Assembly (NCBI GenBank): GCA_016703225.1
Contig: JADJCM010000001.1
Coordinates: 248,001 to 312,000 of the forward strand
Direction of reading: 5' to 3'
DNA length: 64,000 bases
Source of the DNA: Lysobacterales bacterium
GTDB taxonomy: Bacteria > Pseudomonadota > Gammaproteobacteria > Xanthomonadales > Ahniellaceae
Shown piece after piece: positions 1-10,384 of the stretch (within the stretch, counting starts at the first letter, position 1; each line of letters opens with the position of its first letter). Position numbers and translations under genes: made by a program. The notes under the pieces were generated by a model. The model worked only from the letters and a program-made list of their open reading frames with translations, ran no database searches and was not told where the DNA came from.

Positions 1-1106
1 GCGTCGAGGCGGATGCGCAGGATGCGCTTCGGAGCGGTGCCGTTCTGGATCGCGATCAGATCGCCCTGGTGCGCGTAGAGACCGTCGATCCCGGTAAGCG
101 CGCCGGTGTCCGTCGGCAGGCGCCGCAGCGAGCCCGATTCCTGATCGAGCAGCCATAGCCCGGTCGGATAGTCGGCGATCACGATTCGCCGCCGATCGAG
201 CGCGGCCATGCCTTGCGGCGACAGCAGCAATCCCGGCGCGACGAGGGCCTTCAGCGACGTGCGCGCCGCATCGAGTCGGTAGATGCCGCCACCGATACTG
301 TCGCTGGCGAACACCTCGCTGCCGAGCAGCAGCACATCACCGAGCGCATGCATCTGTCCGTCCTTGGGCAGCCACCACGAGCGCCGCACGCGACCGCTGC
401 GCGCGTCGATCTCGAACAGGCCGCTGCGGCCGATGTCGGCCTTGGCGATGCCTGCGGTCTCGGCCAGCCCGGCCGACGCCACCCACAGCGTGTCGCCGAT
501 CGCACGCATGCCGAGCACGCCAAGCAGACCGCCGTCACCAGCCGCGACGAAATCGTAGGCGGCACCGCCCTCATCGACCGCGTCGATGCGCGCATGGCGC
601 ACGCTGCCGAGCCACCAGCGCCCGTTGGCTTCGTCACGCAAGATCGATTCCGGAATGAAGTCCGCTGGCAAGCCGCGGGCGTTGAACGCAAGCTCGATCG
701 GGCCGCGCGGCTGGCGATTGGCCTCGAACTGTTCGACCAGGGCGGCAAAGCGCGGCTGCGAACGCAGCGCTTGCAGGCCCGGCTCCTGCGCGATGCGGAA
801 GGCGAGCCCGGTCGCGGCCATGCGGTCGATCTCGCTCAGCGCCTCGTCGCTGCGGCCCAGCTTGGCCAGCGCAACAGCGCGGGCGTAATGCAGATTCGGC
901 AGATCGGGCATCAGCGCCAGCGCGGCGTCACCGGACGCGAGCAGCGCGCCGGCGTCGTCGCCCTGCAACGCCGAGCGGACCGCGGCGTAGCGCTCGCGAA
1001 ACGCCTGCAGTTCCGTGCGTGCATCTGGCGGCGCGGCGGCCGGCCTGGGTGGCACCGGGGTGCAGGCGGCCAGGAGCAAGGTGATCAGGGCGAGGCAGCG
1101 CAGCAT
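1..1106 (-). CDS. Lipoprotein with TPR-like and beta-propeller regions (3' end outside window)
   Basis: The minus strand is open without a stop from an ATG at 1104-1106 to the left edge (about 368 codons), so the C-terminus is missing. An AAGGAC Shine-Dalgarno-like stretch precedes the ATG. Residues 1-15 form a lipoprotein signal with lipobox LAAC (Cys15). Residues about 25-110 are Ala-rich helices that look like a tetratricopeptide-type region (a length/position pattern of HYARAVALAKLG...DEAL). From about residue 120 the chain becomes short beta strands with repeated W/G/D turns, as in SMP-30/NHL-type propellers. Inference: an envelope-anchored propeller protein, ligand unknown. The opposite strand has competing open frames, but only this one gives a lipoprotein signal and coherent domains. 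Confidence 0.75.
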   Translation of the reverse strand, partial: MLRCLALITLLLAACTPVPPRPAAAPPDARTELQAFRERYAAVRSALQGDDAGALLASGDAALALMPDLPNLHYARAVALAKLGRSDEALSEIDRMAATGLAFRIAQEPGLQALRSQPRFAALVEQFEANRQPRGPIELAFNARGLPADFIPESILRDEANGRWWLGSVRHARIDAVDEGGAAYDFVAAGDGGLLGVLGMRAIGDTLWVASAGLAETAGIAKADIGRSGLFEIDARSGRVRRSWWLPKDGQMHALGDVLLLGSEVFASDSIGGGIYRLDAARTSLKALVAPGLLLSPQGMAALDRRRIVIADYPTGLWLLDQESGSLRRLPTDTGALTGIDGLYAHQGDLIAIQNGTAPKRILRIRLD

Positions 1107-1119
1107 GAGGTTGTCCTTA

Positions 1120-1198
1120 TCGCGGGCCGGAGCCCGCTCCCACAGGAGCTCCATGAGGGTGGGTCGGTGCACCTGTGGGAGCGGGCTCCAGCCCGCGA
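1120..1198. repeat. REP-like palindromic pair between two genes
   Basis: Two nearly perfect inverted arms, 1121-1145 and 1172-1197, share the core GCGGGCTNNAGCCCGC followed by TCCCACAGG. Each arm also folds on itself. This is the architecture of the REP elements common in Xanthomonadales and Pseudomonas. It lies between the lipoprotein start and the trans-sulfuration gene stop, both on the minus strand, so it could also act as a transcript-end stabiliser. The family assignment is by appearance only. Confidence 0.7.
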
Positions 1199-1209
1199 TG
1201 CTCTTCACC

Positions 1210-2373
1210 TCATTCCAAGGCCTGCTCCAGGTCGGCGCGCAGGTCGGCGACGTCCTCGACGCCGACCGAAAGCCGCACCAACGCATCGCTGATCCCGAGC
1301 GCCTTGCGCTTCTCGATCGGCACCGATGCGTGGGTCATGATCGCCGGGTGATTGATCAGGCTCTCGACGCCGCCGAGCGACTCGGCCAGCCCGAAGATCT
1401 GGCAACGCTCCATCATCCTGCGCGCCGACTTCAACCCACCCTTGACCACGATCGAAATCATGCCGCCGCAGCCGTCCATCTGCCGCTTCGCGAGCGCGTG
1501 CTGCGGGTGCGACTTGAGCCCCGGATAGATCACGCGCTCGACCTTTGCGTGCGCCTCCAGCCACTTCGCCAGTTCGCCGGCGTTGGCGCAGTGCGCCTGC
1601 ATGCGCAGGTGCAAAGTCTTCAGGCCGCGCAGGGCGAGGAAAGAATCGAACGGACCCTGCACGCTGCCGACCGCGTTTTGCAGGAAAGTGATGCGTTCCT
1701 CCAGATCACGGTTCTCGCCGACCACAAGCATGCCGCCGACGATGTCGGAGTGGCCGTTGAGGTATTTGGTCGCCGAGTGCATGACGATGTCGGCGCCGAA
1801 CTCGAGCGGACGCTGCAGCATCGGCGAGCTGAAGGTGTTGTCGACCGCCAGGACCAGATTGTGCTTTTTCGCGAACGCCGCGACCTTGGCCAGATCAACC
1901 AGTTTCAGCAGCGGATTGGTCGGCGTCTCCGCCCAGATCATGCGCGTGTTCGGGCGCAGCGCAGCCTTGAGCGCTGCCGGATCATTCAGATCCACGTAGC
2001 TGAAGTCGAGCCCGGCGGAACGGCGCCGCACGCGCTCGAACAAGCGGTAGGTGCCGCCGTACATGTCGTCCATCGCGATCACGTGGCCGCCGGCATCGAG
2101 CGCGTCAAGCACAGTCGCGGTCGCCGCCAGGCCGGAGGCGAAGGCATACCCCTTGCGACCACCCTCGAGCGCGGCGACGCAGTCCTCGTAGGCGAAACGG
2201 GTCGGGTTGTGCGAGCGCGAGTACTCGAAGCCCTGATGCTCACCGGGGCTGCGCTGGACGTAGGTGCTGGTCGCGTAGATCGGCGTCATCACCGCACCGG
2301 TGCTCGGGTCGGGTTTCTGTCCGGCATGGATGGCGCGCGTGCCGAGGCCGCGCACGAGTTTCGACTGGGCCAT
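1210..2373 (-). CDS. PLP-dependent trans-sulfuration enzyme (cystathionine gamma-lyase/gamma-synthase type)
   Basis: 387 residues, the usual size for the Cys/Met metabolism PLP family (PF01053). The PLP-binding lysine sits in SATKYLNGHSD. Upstream are the family motifs YSRSHNPTR, FASGLAA, AETPTNP and VDNTFSSP. Near the C-terminus is ESLINHPAIMTHASVP, which in this family is seen in both cystathionine gamma-lyases and gamma-synthases. The cytosolic reaction would be elimination or replacement at the gamma carbon of cystathionine or an activated homoserine. Sequence alone does not separate lyase from synthase here. ATG start at 2371-2373. It is transcribed away from the patatin gene, with which it shares a 74-base divergent gap. 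Confidence 0.93.
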   Translation of the reverse strand: MAQSKLVRGLGTRAIHAGQKPDPSTGAVMTPIYATSTYVQRSPGEHQGFEYSRSHNPTRFAYEDCVAALEGGRKGYAFASGLAATATVLDALDAGGHVIAMDDMYGGTYRLFERVRRRSAGLDFSYVDLNDPAALKAALRPNTRMIWAETPTNPLLKLVDLAKVAAFAKKHNLVLAVDNTFSSPMLQRPLEFGADIVMHSATKYLNGHSDIVGGMLVVGENRDLEERITFLQNAVGSVQGPFDSFLALRGLKTLHLRMQAHCANAGELAKWLEAHAKVERVIYPGLKSHPQHALAKRQMDGCGGMISIVVKGGLKSARRMMERCQIFGLAESLGGVESLINHPAIMTHASVPIEKRKALGISDALVRLSVGVEDVADLRADLEQALE

Positions 2374-2447
2374 GGTTCACCTCGAAAAACGGGCGCGTAG
2401 CGTAGCGCGACCGCTAACATGGGCGCATCGGATTGCCCGGATCTCCC

Positions 2448-4697
2448 ATGCGCCTCGCCTTCGCCATCCTGCTGCTGATCGGTTCCGTAGTCACCCGCGC
2501 CGCCACGACCGCCCGCGAGGACGAGGAGGCGACCCCTGCCGCCTACGCGCATGCGCTCGCGAATGCGCCGCGCATCGGGCTCGTGCTCGGTGGCGGCGGC
2601 GCGCGCGGGGCAGCGCACATCGGTGTGCTCAAGGTGCTGGAGCGCGAGCACATTCCGATCCACGCCATCGCCGGCACCAGCATGGGTTCGATCGTCGGCG
2701 GCCTGTATGCCGCCGGCTACACCCCGGACGAGATCGAGGCGCTGATCGCGTCGCTGGACTGGAAGGATTTCTTCAGCGACGACCCGGCGCGCGCGGAACT
2801 GCCGATGCGGCGCAAGGACGAGGACTACCGCGATTTGCTCGAGTTCAAGCTTGGCCTGCGCGAAGGCAAGCTGATCGCACCGCGCGGCGTGCTGCAGGGA
2901 CAGAAGTTCCTCAACCTGATGCGGCGCATGCTGCTGCAGTACTGGGATCTCAAGAACTTCGATGACCTGCCGATTCCGTTTCGCGCGGTCGGCACCGACA
3001 TCGGCAAGGGCGAACAGGTGGTGTTCCGCAAGGGCGACCTCGCACTCGCGATCCGCGCCAGCATGTCGGTGCCGGGCGCGTTCGCGCCGATCCGCGTCAA
3101 CGGCAAGTTGATGGTCGATGGCGGCATCGTCAACAACGTCCCGGTCGACGTGGTCAAGGCGATGGGCGTGGATCGCGTCATCGTCGTCGACGTCGGCGAA
3201 CCGATGATGGCCGAAGACAAGCTCGGTTCGCCGCTGTCGATCACGCTGCAGATGATCACACTGTTGATGAAGCAGCGCACCGACGCCGTGCTCGCCGCGA
3301 TGTCGCCGCAGGACGTGCTGATCCGCCCGGATCTCGGCGATCTTGGCAGTGCCGAATTCGACCGCGCGCTCGGCGCGATCGGCAGCGGTGCCGCAGCGGC
3401 AGAAGCCGCGGTCGCCAAACTCAAACCCCTGGCCCTGCCCGGCGACGCATTCGCCGCCGTGCGCCTGCAACAGCGGCGCGCGGAGTTCGATGCGCCCAAG
3501 CTCGAATTCGTCGAAGTCGATGCCAAGCGCACACGCTCGCCGCTGTTCGTGCATACGGCCATGAGCGGCGCGGTTGGCGCACCGATGGACAGCGCCGACA
3601 TCGAACAGCGCGTCGGCGAGGCCTACGGCACCGGCCACTACGAGCGCATCCTCTACAACCTCGAGCGCCGCGGCAATGCCACCGGCTTGCTGGTCGCGCC
3701 CATCGACAAGGGCTGGGGACCGAACTTCGTCGGATTCGGCCTGCAGCTGTCGGACGATTTCAACGGTCGCAGCGACTATCAACTTTCCGCCGAAGCGACG
3801 TTCACCGGACTCTCCGAGCGCGGCGCCGAGGCACGCGTGCGCGCCGACCTCGGGCGCGTCGCCGCGATCAGCGGCGAGTGGTATCAACCCTGGGGTGAGC
3901 GTGGCCAGTACTACTGGCGACCCGAGGTTCGCTTCGACGCGCGCAACCAGTCGTTCGCGGTCGGCTCGGGCGTGCTGGAGGCGCGACTGCGCCGCGCGCT
4001 TGCGGGTGCCCGCGTCGGGACCAATCTGGGCCACCGCTGGCGCGTCGAAGGCGGGCTCGAGTACGGCCACAACCGCGCGCAGGTGCAGACCGGCACCCTG
4101 CCCGGTGCCAGCGGCTTCACTTCCGATGCCACCAGCTTCGTGTTCGCCCTCGACCACGACAGTCTCGACGACCTCGGCTTCCCGACTTCCGGTCGTCGTG
4201 GTGCCATCGACCTCAGCATCAGCCGCCCGGGCCTCGGCTCCGAAGCCAACGGCGAAGTCGTGCACGCCGACTGGCATCGCGCCTTCGCGTTCGACCGCCA
4301 TCGTCTGCTGCTCGGCATGGAAGCCCAGACCAGTTGGGGCAACCCGGAGTCCTTCAGCGCACTCGCCACGCTTGGCGGTTTCACCCGCCTCTCCGGCTTC
4401 GGCGACCGCGATCTGAGCGGCGAGCACAGCGCACTCGCCCGCGCCATCTACTACCGCCGCTTCGGCGACATGTCGCGCCTGTTCGCGCTGCCCGCCTACA
4501 TCGGCGCCAGCGTCGAGACCGGCAACGTCTGGGAAAGCCGCGACGCGATCAGCCTCGACTCGCTGCTGATCGCCGGCTCCACCTTCGTCGGCATCGACTC
4601 GCCACTCGGCCCGATCTTCTTCGGCTACGGCCTCGCCGAAGGCGGCGAAGATTCGTTCTACCTCAGCTTCGGGTCGCTGTTCGGCGAGCGGCGGTGA
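2448..4697 (+). CDS. Patatin-like phospholipase with C-terminal beta-barrel (PlpD-type, type Vd secretion)
   Basis: 749 residues from the ATG at 2448; an in-frame TTG at 2433 is less likely because the ATG begins directly with a signal peptide (MRLAFAILLLIGSVVTRA). Residues about 45-240 are a patatin domain: glycine-rich oxyanion loop LGGGGARGAAH, nucleophile elbow GTSMGS, and the catalytic Asp in DGGIVNN, giving the Ser-Asp dyad. A linker/POTRA-like region around residues 355-410 is followed by an outer-membrane barrel rich in alternating strands, ending in an aromatic-rich terminus. The length and order match PlpD of Pseudomonas aeruginosa, a type Vd autotransporter lipase (728 aa). Predicted role: surface-exposed or secreted phospholipase A. 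Divergent from the trans-sulfuration gene. Confidence 0.92.
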   Translation: MRLAFAILLLIGSVVTRAATTAREDEEATPAAYAHALANAPRIGLVLGGGGARGAAHIGVLKVLEREHIPIHAIAGTSMGSIVGGLYAAGYTPDEIEALIASLDWKDFFSDDPARAELPMRRKDEDYRDLLEFKLGLREGKLIAPRGVLQGQKFLNLMRRMLLQYWDLKNFDDLPIPFRAVGTDIGKGEQVVFRKGDLALAIRASMSVPGAFAPIRVNGKLMVDGGIVNNVPVDVVKAMGVDRVIVVDVGEPMMAEDKLGSPLSITLQMITLLMKQRTDAVLAAMSPQDVLIRPDLGDLGSAEFDRALGAIGSGAAAAEAAVAKLKPLALPGDAFAAVRLQQRRAEFDAPKLEFVEVDAKRTRSPLFVHTAMSGAVGAPMDSADIEQRVGEAYGTGHYERILYNLERRGNATGLLVAPIDKGWGPNFVGFGLQLSDDFNGRSDYQLSAEATFTGLSERGAEARVRADLGRVAAISGEWYQPWGERGQYYWRPEVRFDARNQSFAVGSGVLEARLRRALAGARVGTNLGHRWRVEGGLEYGHNRAQVQTGTLPGASGFTSDATSFVFALDHDSLDDLGFPTSGRRGAIDLSISRPGLGSEANGEVVHADWHRAFAFDRHRLLLGMEAQTSWGNPESFSALATLGGFTRLSGFGDRDLSGEHSALARAIYYRRFGDMSRLFALPAYIGASVETGNVWESRDAISLDSLLIAGSTFVGIDSPLGPIFFGYGLAEGGEDSFYLSFGSLFGERR

Positions 4698-4720
4698 GCA
4701 CCACCTTGCAGGCGTGCCGG

Positions 4721-4859
4721 ATGAAGCTGTCGCGTGCATTGCGCTCGTTGCGCCGAACGCCGGCACTCACCTGCCGCGGCGATCCTGATCCTCGTGCTCG
4801 GCATCGCCGCGATCGGCCCGATGTTCGGTTGCTGCCCGATATCGCGCCCAATCGTTGAC
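4721..4859 (+). pseudogene. Relic of the N-terminus of a MacB/ADOP-type ABC permease
   Basis: From the ATG at 4721 the frame reads MKLSRALRSLRRTPALT, the typical start of MacB-like/ADOP permeases. At 4774-4776 one extra T shifts the frame. In the next frame the match resumes as AAAILILVLGIAAIGPMF, the first transmembrane segment of the same family. It then stops matching around 4830 and meets a TGA at 4857-4859. What remains is about 36 recognisable codons of an 400-800-residue family. No ATP-binding partner is nearby. The two halves fit a single gene so well that a coincidence is unlikely, but the piece is too short to be functional. Confidence 0.6.
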
Positions 4860-5181
4860 TCTATTGACCCTCGCCGCCGAGCAAGGGTGAAATTTTCGGG
4901 TCCAACCGCGGAACTTGAGTGGCGACGAACCATCAACCGTGAGGTCGTTCCGTATCACGGACACCCAGTCGCGATCCATTGAAGTCGCGCGTTTGCGGGC
5001 TTGACCGGCGGTCGAGGGACAAGACTCGCGTGCGTAAACATCGGTCCATTGCCGCGAATTTCTCGATTTGCGGGTCAGATCACGCAAGCAACGTGCGCAC
5101 CACCGCAATTTGCGGCTTGTGCTTCACAGCAGCGGAACAACTCGTGCACTACAAATATTGACGTTCAAATGCGAGTGCCCC
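4860..5181. other. Non-coding stretch, less GC-rich than its surroundings
   Basis: These 322 bases hold no open frame with recognisable protein features. Together with the permease relic upstream, this makes a 484-base gap between the patatin and DUF1800 genes. The base composition is visibly more balanced than in the flanking genes. It is the likely place for the promoter of the DUF1800/DUF1501 operon, but no clear -35/-10 pair was found. Confidence 0.5.
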
Positions 5182-6963
<1,782 letters not shown>

Positions 6964-6971
6964 GGAACGCC

Positions 6972-8444
6972 ATGAAACGTCGCGACCTGCTCAAGCGCTC
7001 GCTCTGCCTCGCCGCCTCCAGCGCCGCCTTCACCTCGCTCGCCGGCAAGTTCTCCCTGGCGCAAGCAGCCACGCTGGGCAAGGACCGCCGCGCGTTGCTC
7101 GGAACCGACTACCGGGCCTTGGTCTGCGTGTTCCTCTACGGCGGCAACGACAGCTTCAACATGGTGGTGCCGCGCGATGTTTCGGCACATGCCACCTACA
7201 CCGCGACGCGCAGCGGCATCGCCGTGCCGCGCAGCCAACTGGTGGCGCTGACCCCGACCGCCAGCGGTGCCGCCTACGGCCTGCACCCCGGGGTCGTGAC
7301 CGGCACCGGCACGCCGCCGCATCCGTCGGTTTCGACCCTGGCCGGCTTGTTCAACCAGGCCAACAGCCCGCTTGCAATCGTCGCCAACACGGGGCCGCTG
7401 CTCTATCCGGTCACCAAGACCCAGTACCAGAACGAAAGCGTGCCGGTCCCCCCGCAGCTGTTCTCGCACGAGGATCAAGCGACCTACTGGCAGACACCCA
7501 CGGCCAACAGCCTGGACCGCATGGGTTGGGGCGGCTTGCTCGCGGACCGCTTCGGCGCCAGCAACACCAACCAGAACCTGGCGATGACGATTTCGACCGA
7601 CGGCGAGAACGTCCTCGAGTCGGGCGAGGACGTGGTTCCCTACTTCCTGAATGCCTGGGGTGTGGACCGCATCAGCAACATCGACCCGACCTGGTCCGAC
7701 CCGACCGATCGGCGCGCGGCGTTGTACCAGTTGCTCAATGCCCCGCTCTCGCACCCGCTCGAGCGCACCTACGCGAACGGATTCAAGCGCACCGTATCCA
7801 ACTACGAGCAGGTCATCAGCGCACTGGCGGCCGCACCCGATTTCGATGCCGTGTTTGGTACCGACGCATCCATCGAGGACTACCTCACGCGCCAGCTGAA
7901 GATGGTGGCGCGCCTGATCGCAGTGCGCGACACGCTGCAGATGCAGCGCCAGATCTTCTTCGTCGGACTCGGCGGTTTCGACAATCACGACACCCAACTC
8001 GCCGACCACCCCGGCCTGATCCGTGCCATCGCGAATGGGCTGACGAAGTTCTACCAAGCGACGCAGACCATGGGCATCGCGGATCAGGTGACGACGTTCA
8101 CCGCCAGCGAGTTCGGTCGCACGCTCACCAACAACGGCGATGGCACCGACCATGGCTGGGGCGGGCATCACCTGGTGCTTGGAGGCGCGGTCAACGGCGG
8201 CCAGTTCTACGGCCGCTTCCCGAGCCTCGCGGCCAGCGCCTCGAACCCGGATGACGCCGGCTGGGGCCAGATCATCCCGACCACCAGTGTTGACCAGTAT
8301 GCGTGGACGCTCGCGCGCTGGTACGGACTGCCGGACGATGCTGGTGGCCGCGGCCTGGTTTTCCCCAACGTCACCCGCTTCACCGACATCACCCAAGGCG
8401 GCACCGGCTCTCACCACCTCGGGTTCCTGCCGGCGGCGGTCTGA
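6972..8444 (+). CDS. DUF1501 protein with Tat-type signal
   Basis: 490 residues. The N-terminus MKRRDLLKRSL followed by an Ala/Leu-rich stretch is a twin-arginine export signal, which suggests export of a folded protein. The body fits DUF1501 (PF07394, alkaline-phosphatase-like superfamily): VFLYGGNDSFNMVVP near the start, GLGGFDNHDTQ, TASEFGRTLTNNGDGTDHGWGG late in the chain. The conserved Asp/His residues (NDS, FDNHD, GTDHGWGGH) are the expected metal ligands of that fold. It is the second gene of the DUF1800/DUF1501 operon. Function not established; a metal-dependent hydrolase acting with the DUF1800 partner is an inference. Confidence 0.9.
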   Translation: MKRRDLLKRSLCLAASSAAFTSLAGKFSLAQAATLGKDRRALLGTDYRALVCVFLYGGNDSFNMVVPRDVSAHATYTATRSGIAVPRSQLVALTPTASGAAYGLHPGVVTGTGTPPHPSVSTLAGLFNQANSPLAIVANTGPLLYPVTKTQYQNESVPVPPQLFSHEDQATYWQTPTANSLDRMGWGGLLADRFGASNTNQNLAMTISTDGENVLESGEDVVPYFLNAWGVDRISNIDPTWSDPTDRRAALYQLLNAPLSHPLERTYANGFKRTVSNYEQVISALAAAPDFDAVFGTDASIEDYLTRQLKMVARLIAVRDTLQMQRQIFFVGLGGFDNHDTQLADHPGLIRAIANGLTKFYQATQTMGIADQVTTFTASEFGRTLTNNGDGTDHGWGGHHLVLGGAVNGGQFYGRFPSLAASASNPDDAGWGQIIPTTSVDQYAWTLARWYGLPDDAGGRGLVFPNVTRFTDITQGGTGSHHLGFLPAAV

Positions 8445-8519
8445 GGCGTATTGCGGTCGTGCCATGGCTTTCGGCTATGCTCGGGCGCCAGCAGTGATCC
8501 ACTGGCGCTGGAGGACGGG

Positions 8520-9116
8520 ATGCTGTTGCAGGTTGCACAGAAGGCCGATCTGGATTCGACGCGGCTGCTATCGCTCGACTCGAACGGTCGCATCCTCGAC
8601 TGGATGAGCTGGCAGGAAGCCACCTGCCTCTACGTCCGCGGTGCGGTCGCATGGACCATCGGCGAGCCTTGCCTGACCGTGCATGGCGGCAGGAGCCGCC
8701 GGACCGGATCGCAGAGCATCGTTGAACTGCACCCGATCGTGGCCAGCCGCGGCCATGCGCGTCCCGGACTGATGGCACCGGCGCCGGCCCTGACCAACGC
8801 CGCGCTGTTCGCGCGCGACCGCTATCTGTGCATGTATTGCGGCCAGCATTTCGGCCGCCCGCAATTGACCCGCGACCACGTGCTGCCGACCTCCCGAGGC
8901 GGACGCGACGTGTGGGAAAACGTGGTCAGCGCCTGCTTGGCCTGCAACGTGCACAAGGGCGGGCGCACGCCGCAGCAGGCGAACATGCCGCTGCTCGCGA
9001 TCCCCTACCGTCCGAGCTGGGTCGAGCACCTGATCCTGTCGAACCGCAACATCCTCTCCGACCAGATGCAGTTCCTGGTCAGTCACCTGCCGCGCGACCG
9101 CCGCATCCACGCCTGA
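8520..9116 (+). CDS. HNH endonuclease family protein
   Basis: 198 residues. The start at 8520 is chosen over one at 8451 because GGAGGACGGG stands immediately before it. Residues about 104-160 form an HNH domain: CMYCG and CLACN are the two zinc-binding CxxC pairs, and TRDHVLPTSRGGRDVWENVV carries the catalytic histidine and the H-N-N spacing. The N-terminal 100 residues are beta-rich without a recognised motif. Stand-alone HNH proteins of this type are common in Xanthomonadales; their substrate is unknown. A possible promoter TTGCGG (8451-8456), 19 bases, TATGCT (8476-8481) lies upstream. Confidence 0.85.
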   Translation: MLLQVAQKADLDSTRLLSLDSNGRILDWMSWQEATCLYVRGAVAWTIGEPCLTVHGGRSRRTGSQSIVELHPIVASRGHARPGLMAPAPALTNAALFARDRYLCMYCGQHFGRPQLTRDHVLPTSRGGRDVWENVVSACLACNVHKGGRTPQQANMPLLAIPYRPSWVEHLILSNRNILSDQMQFLVSHLPRDRRIHA

Positions 9117-9162
9117 GCGGCCGGCTCTGGCACAATGCGGCTCCGCCCTGCGAGAGCGCGTC

Positions 9163-9561
9163 ATGCTGTCGGCCATTCCCCTGCTTTCCGTCGTGCTGCT
9201 GCTCGCGAATCTGGTCGCGTTCGCAGCCCAGACCGGCTTCGCCGAGCCGCTGTTCGTGCTGACCTTGCCCTCCGGCGGCGGCGTCGCGTTCGCGAGCGGC
9301 GACGCGCTGGTCGTGCTCGGCCTGATCCTGCTCTACGTCGAGATCTTCAAGGCCACGCGCACCAGTTCGATGAGCGTTCTCGACCACGCGCTGTCGCTAA
9401 TCGTGTTCATCGTCGCGCTGGTGGAACTGCTGATCGCGCCGAAGTTCGCGCACCCGGCCTTCTTCGCGCTGACCGCGATGTGCCTGATCGACGTGATCGC
9501 CGGCTTCACCGTCACTATCGCGAGCGCCCGTCGCGACTTCGCACCCGTCAACCAGGGATGA
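9163..9561 (+). CDS. Small inner-membrane protein, conserved hypothetical
   Basis: 132 residues with four hydrophobic segments: residues about 4-24, 44-60, 74-90 and 100-118. Between the second and third is a short basic loop (EIFKATRTSS) that probably faces the cytoplasm. The sequence resembles conserved membrane proteins of Xanthomonadales with no assigned role. The gene is 46 bases after the HNH gene and 4 bases before the methyltransferase, so it is probably co-transcribed with the latter. Confidence 0.75.
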   Translation: MLSAIPLLSVVLLLANLVAFAAQTGFAEPLFVLTLPSGGGVAFASGDALVVLGLILLYVEIFKATRTSSMSVLDHALSLIVFIVALVELLIAPKFAHPAFFALTAMCLIDVIAGFTVTIASARRDFAPVNQG

Positions 9562-9565
9562 GGCC

Positions 9566-10324
9566 ATGACCGCCGATCTGGAAGCGCGCGCACTGGCGCG
9601 CCCTTGGTTCTATCCGTTCCGGCTGCCGAGCGGCGCCACCACGCCGAGCTACGATGGCGGCTGGCTTGATGGCATCCACCACACCCGTTCGTCCATGCTC
9701 GCGGCGGCGCTGCGTGCCCGCTTCGGCGATGACCTGACGCAACTCGACGGCATCGACCTCGCCTGCCACCAGGGCTGGTTCTCGGTGCAGTTGGCGCAAC
9801 TCGGTCTGCGCGACGTGCTCGCGGTCGATGCGCGCAGCGAGCACATTGCCGACGCCACGTTGATCCGCGACACCCTGCGCTTGACGCAGATGCGCATGAT
9901 GCAGTCCGACGTGCACGCACTGGACCTCGCGGCCGTGGGCCAGTTCGACGTCTGCCTGTGCCTGGGTTTGCTCTACCACCTCGAGAATCCGGTGGGGGCG
10001 CTGCGCGTGGCGCGCGCGCTGACGCGACGCCTGTGCCTGGTGGAAACCCAGGTGGTACCGAACCTGAGCGGCATGGTCGATTACGGCAGCTACAAGTTCG
10101 TGCGGCCTCTCAAGGGCTCATTCGGCATCATCGACGAGACCGACGACACCCATGGCCCCGAGGCCAGCACTACCGGCATCTGTCTGGTGCCGAGCACCGA
10201 AGCGCTGTGCTGGATCATGCGCAAGGTCGGGTTCGCGCGCGTCGAAGTGCTGCCGGTTCCGTCGGACGGCTACGAACAGTTGCTGCACGGCAAGCGCGTG
10301 ATGGTGGCGGGTTACGTCGACTGA
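9566..10324 (+). CDS. Class I SAM-dependent methyltransferase (DUF1698/CmoB-like)
   Basis: 252 residues. The SAM-binding motif I is the segment GIDLACHQGWFSVQLAQLG at about residues 66-84, followed by an acidic residue in LAVDARSEH. Motif post-II/IV is FDVCLCLGLLYHLENP, typical of DUF1698-type and CmoB-like methyltransferases. No CmoB partner CmoA is adjacent, and the length is shorter than CmoB (about 320), so a small-molecule or lipid substrate is as likely as tRNA. It closes a plus-strand run and converges on chpC. Confidence 0.8.
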   Translation: MTADLEARALARPWFYPFRLPSGATTPSYDGGWLDGIHHTRSSMLAAALRARFGDDLTQLDGIDLACHQGWFSVQLAQLGLRDVLAVDARSEHIADATLIRDTLRLTQMRMMQSDVHALDLAAVGQFDVCLCLGLLYHLENPVGALRVARALTRRLCLVETQVVPNLSGMVDYGSYKFVRPLKGSFGIIDETDDTHGPEASTTGICLVPSTEALCWIMRKVGFARVEVLPVPSDGYEQLLHGKRVMVAGYVD

Positions 10325-10384
10325 ACCAGCTAACGTCGCTCGGCGAGGGCGCGCATCCCATGCGCACGCTCGACGGCGGAGATC

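Noticed and set aside
2289..4766. Long open frame opposite to the patatin gene (825 codons)
   Set aside because: Repetitive Glu/Ala/Gly composition typical of antisense frames in GC-rich genes; no motif, and the plus strand carries a clear enzyme.
10351..10365. Small hairpin GCGCAT-CCC-ATGCGC between the methyltransferase and chpC genes
   Set aside because: Six-base stem with no T run on either strand; too weak for a terminator.
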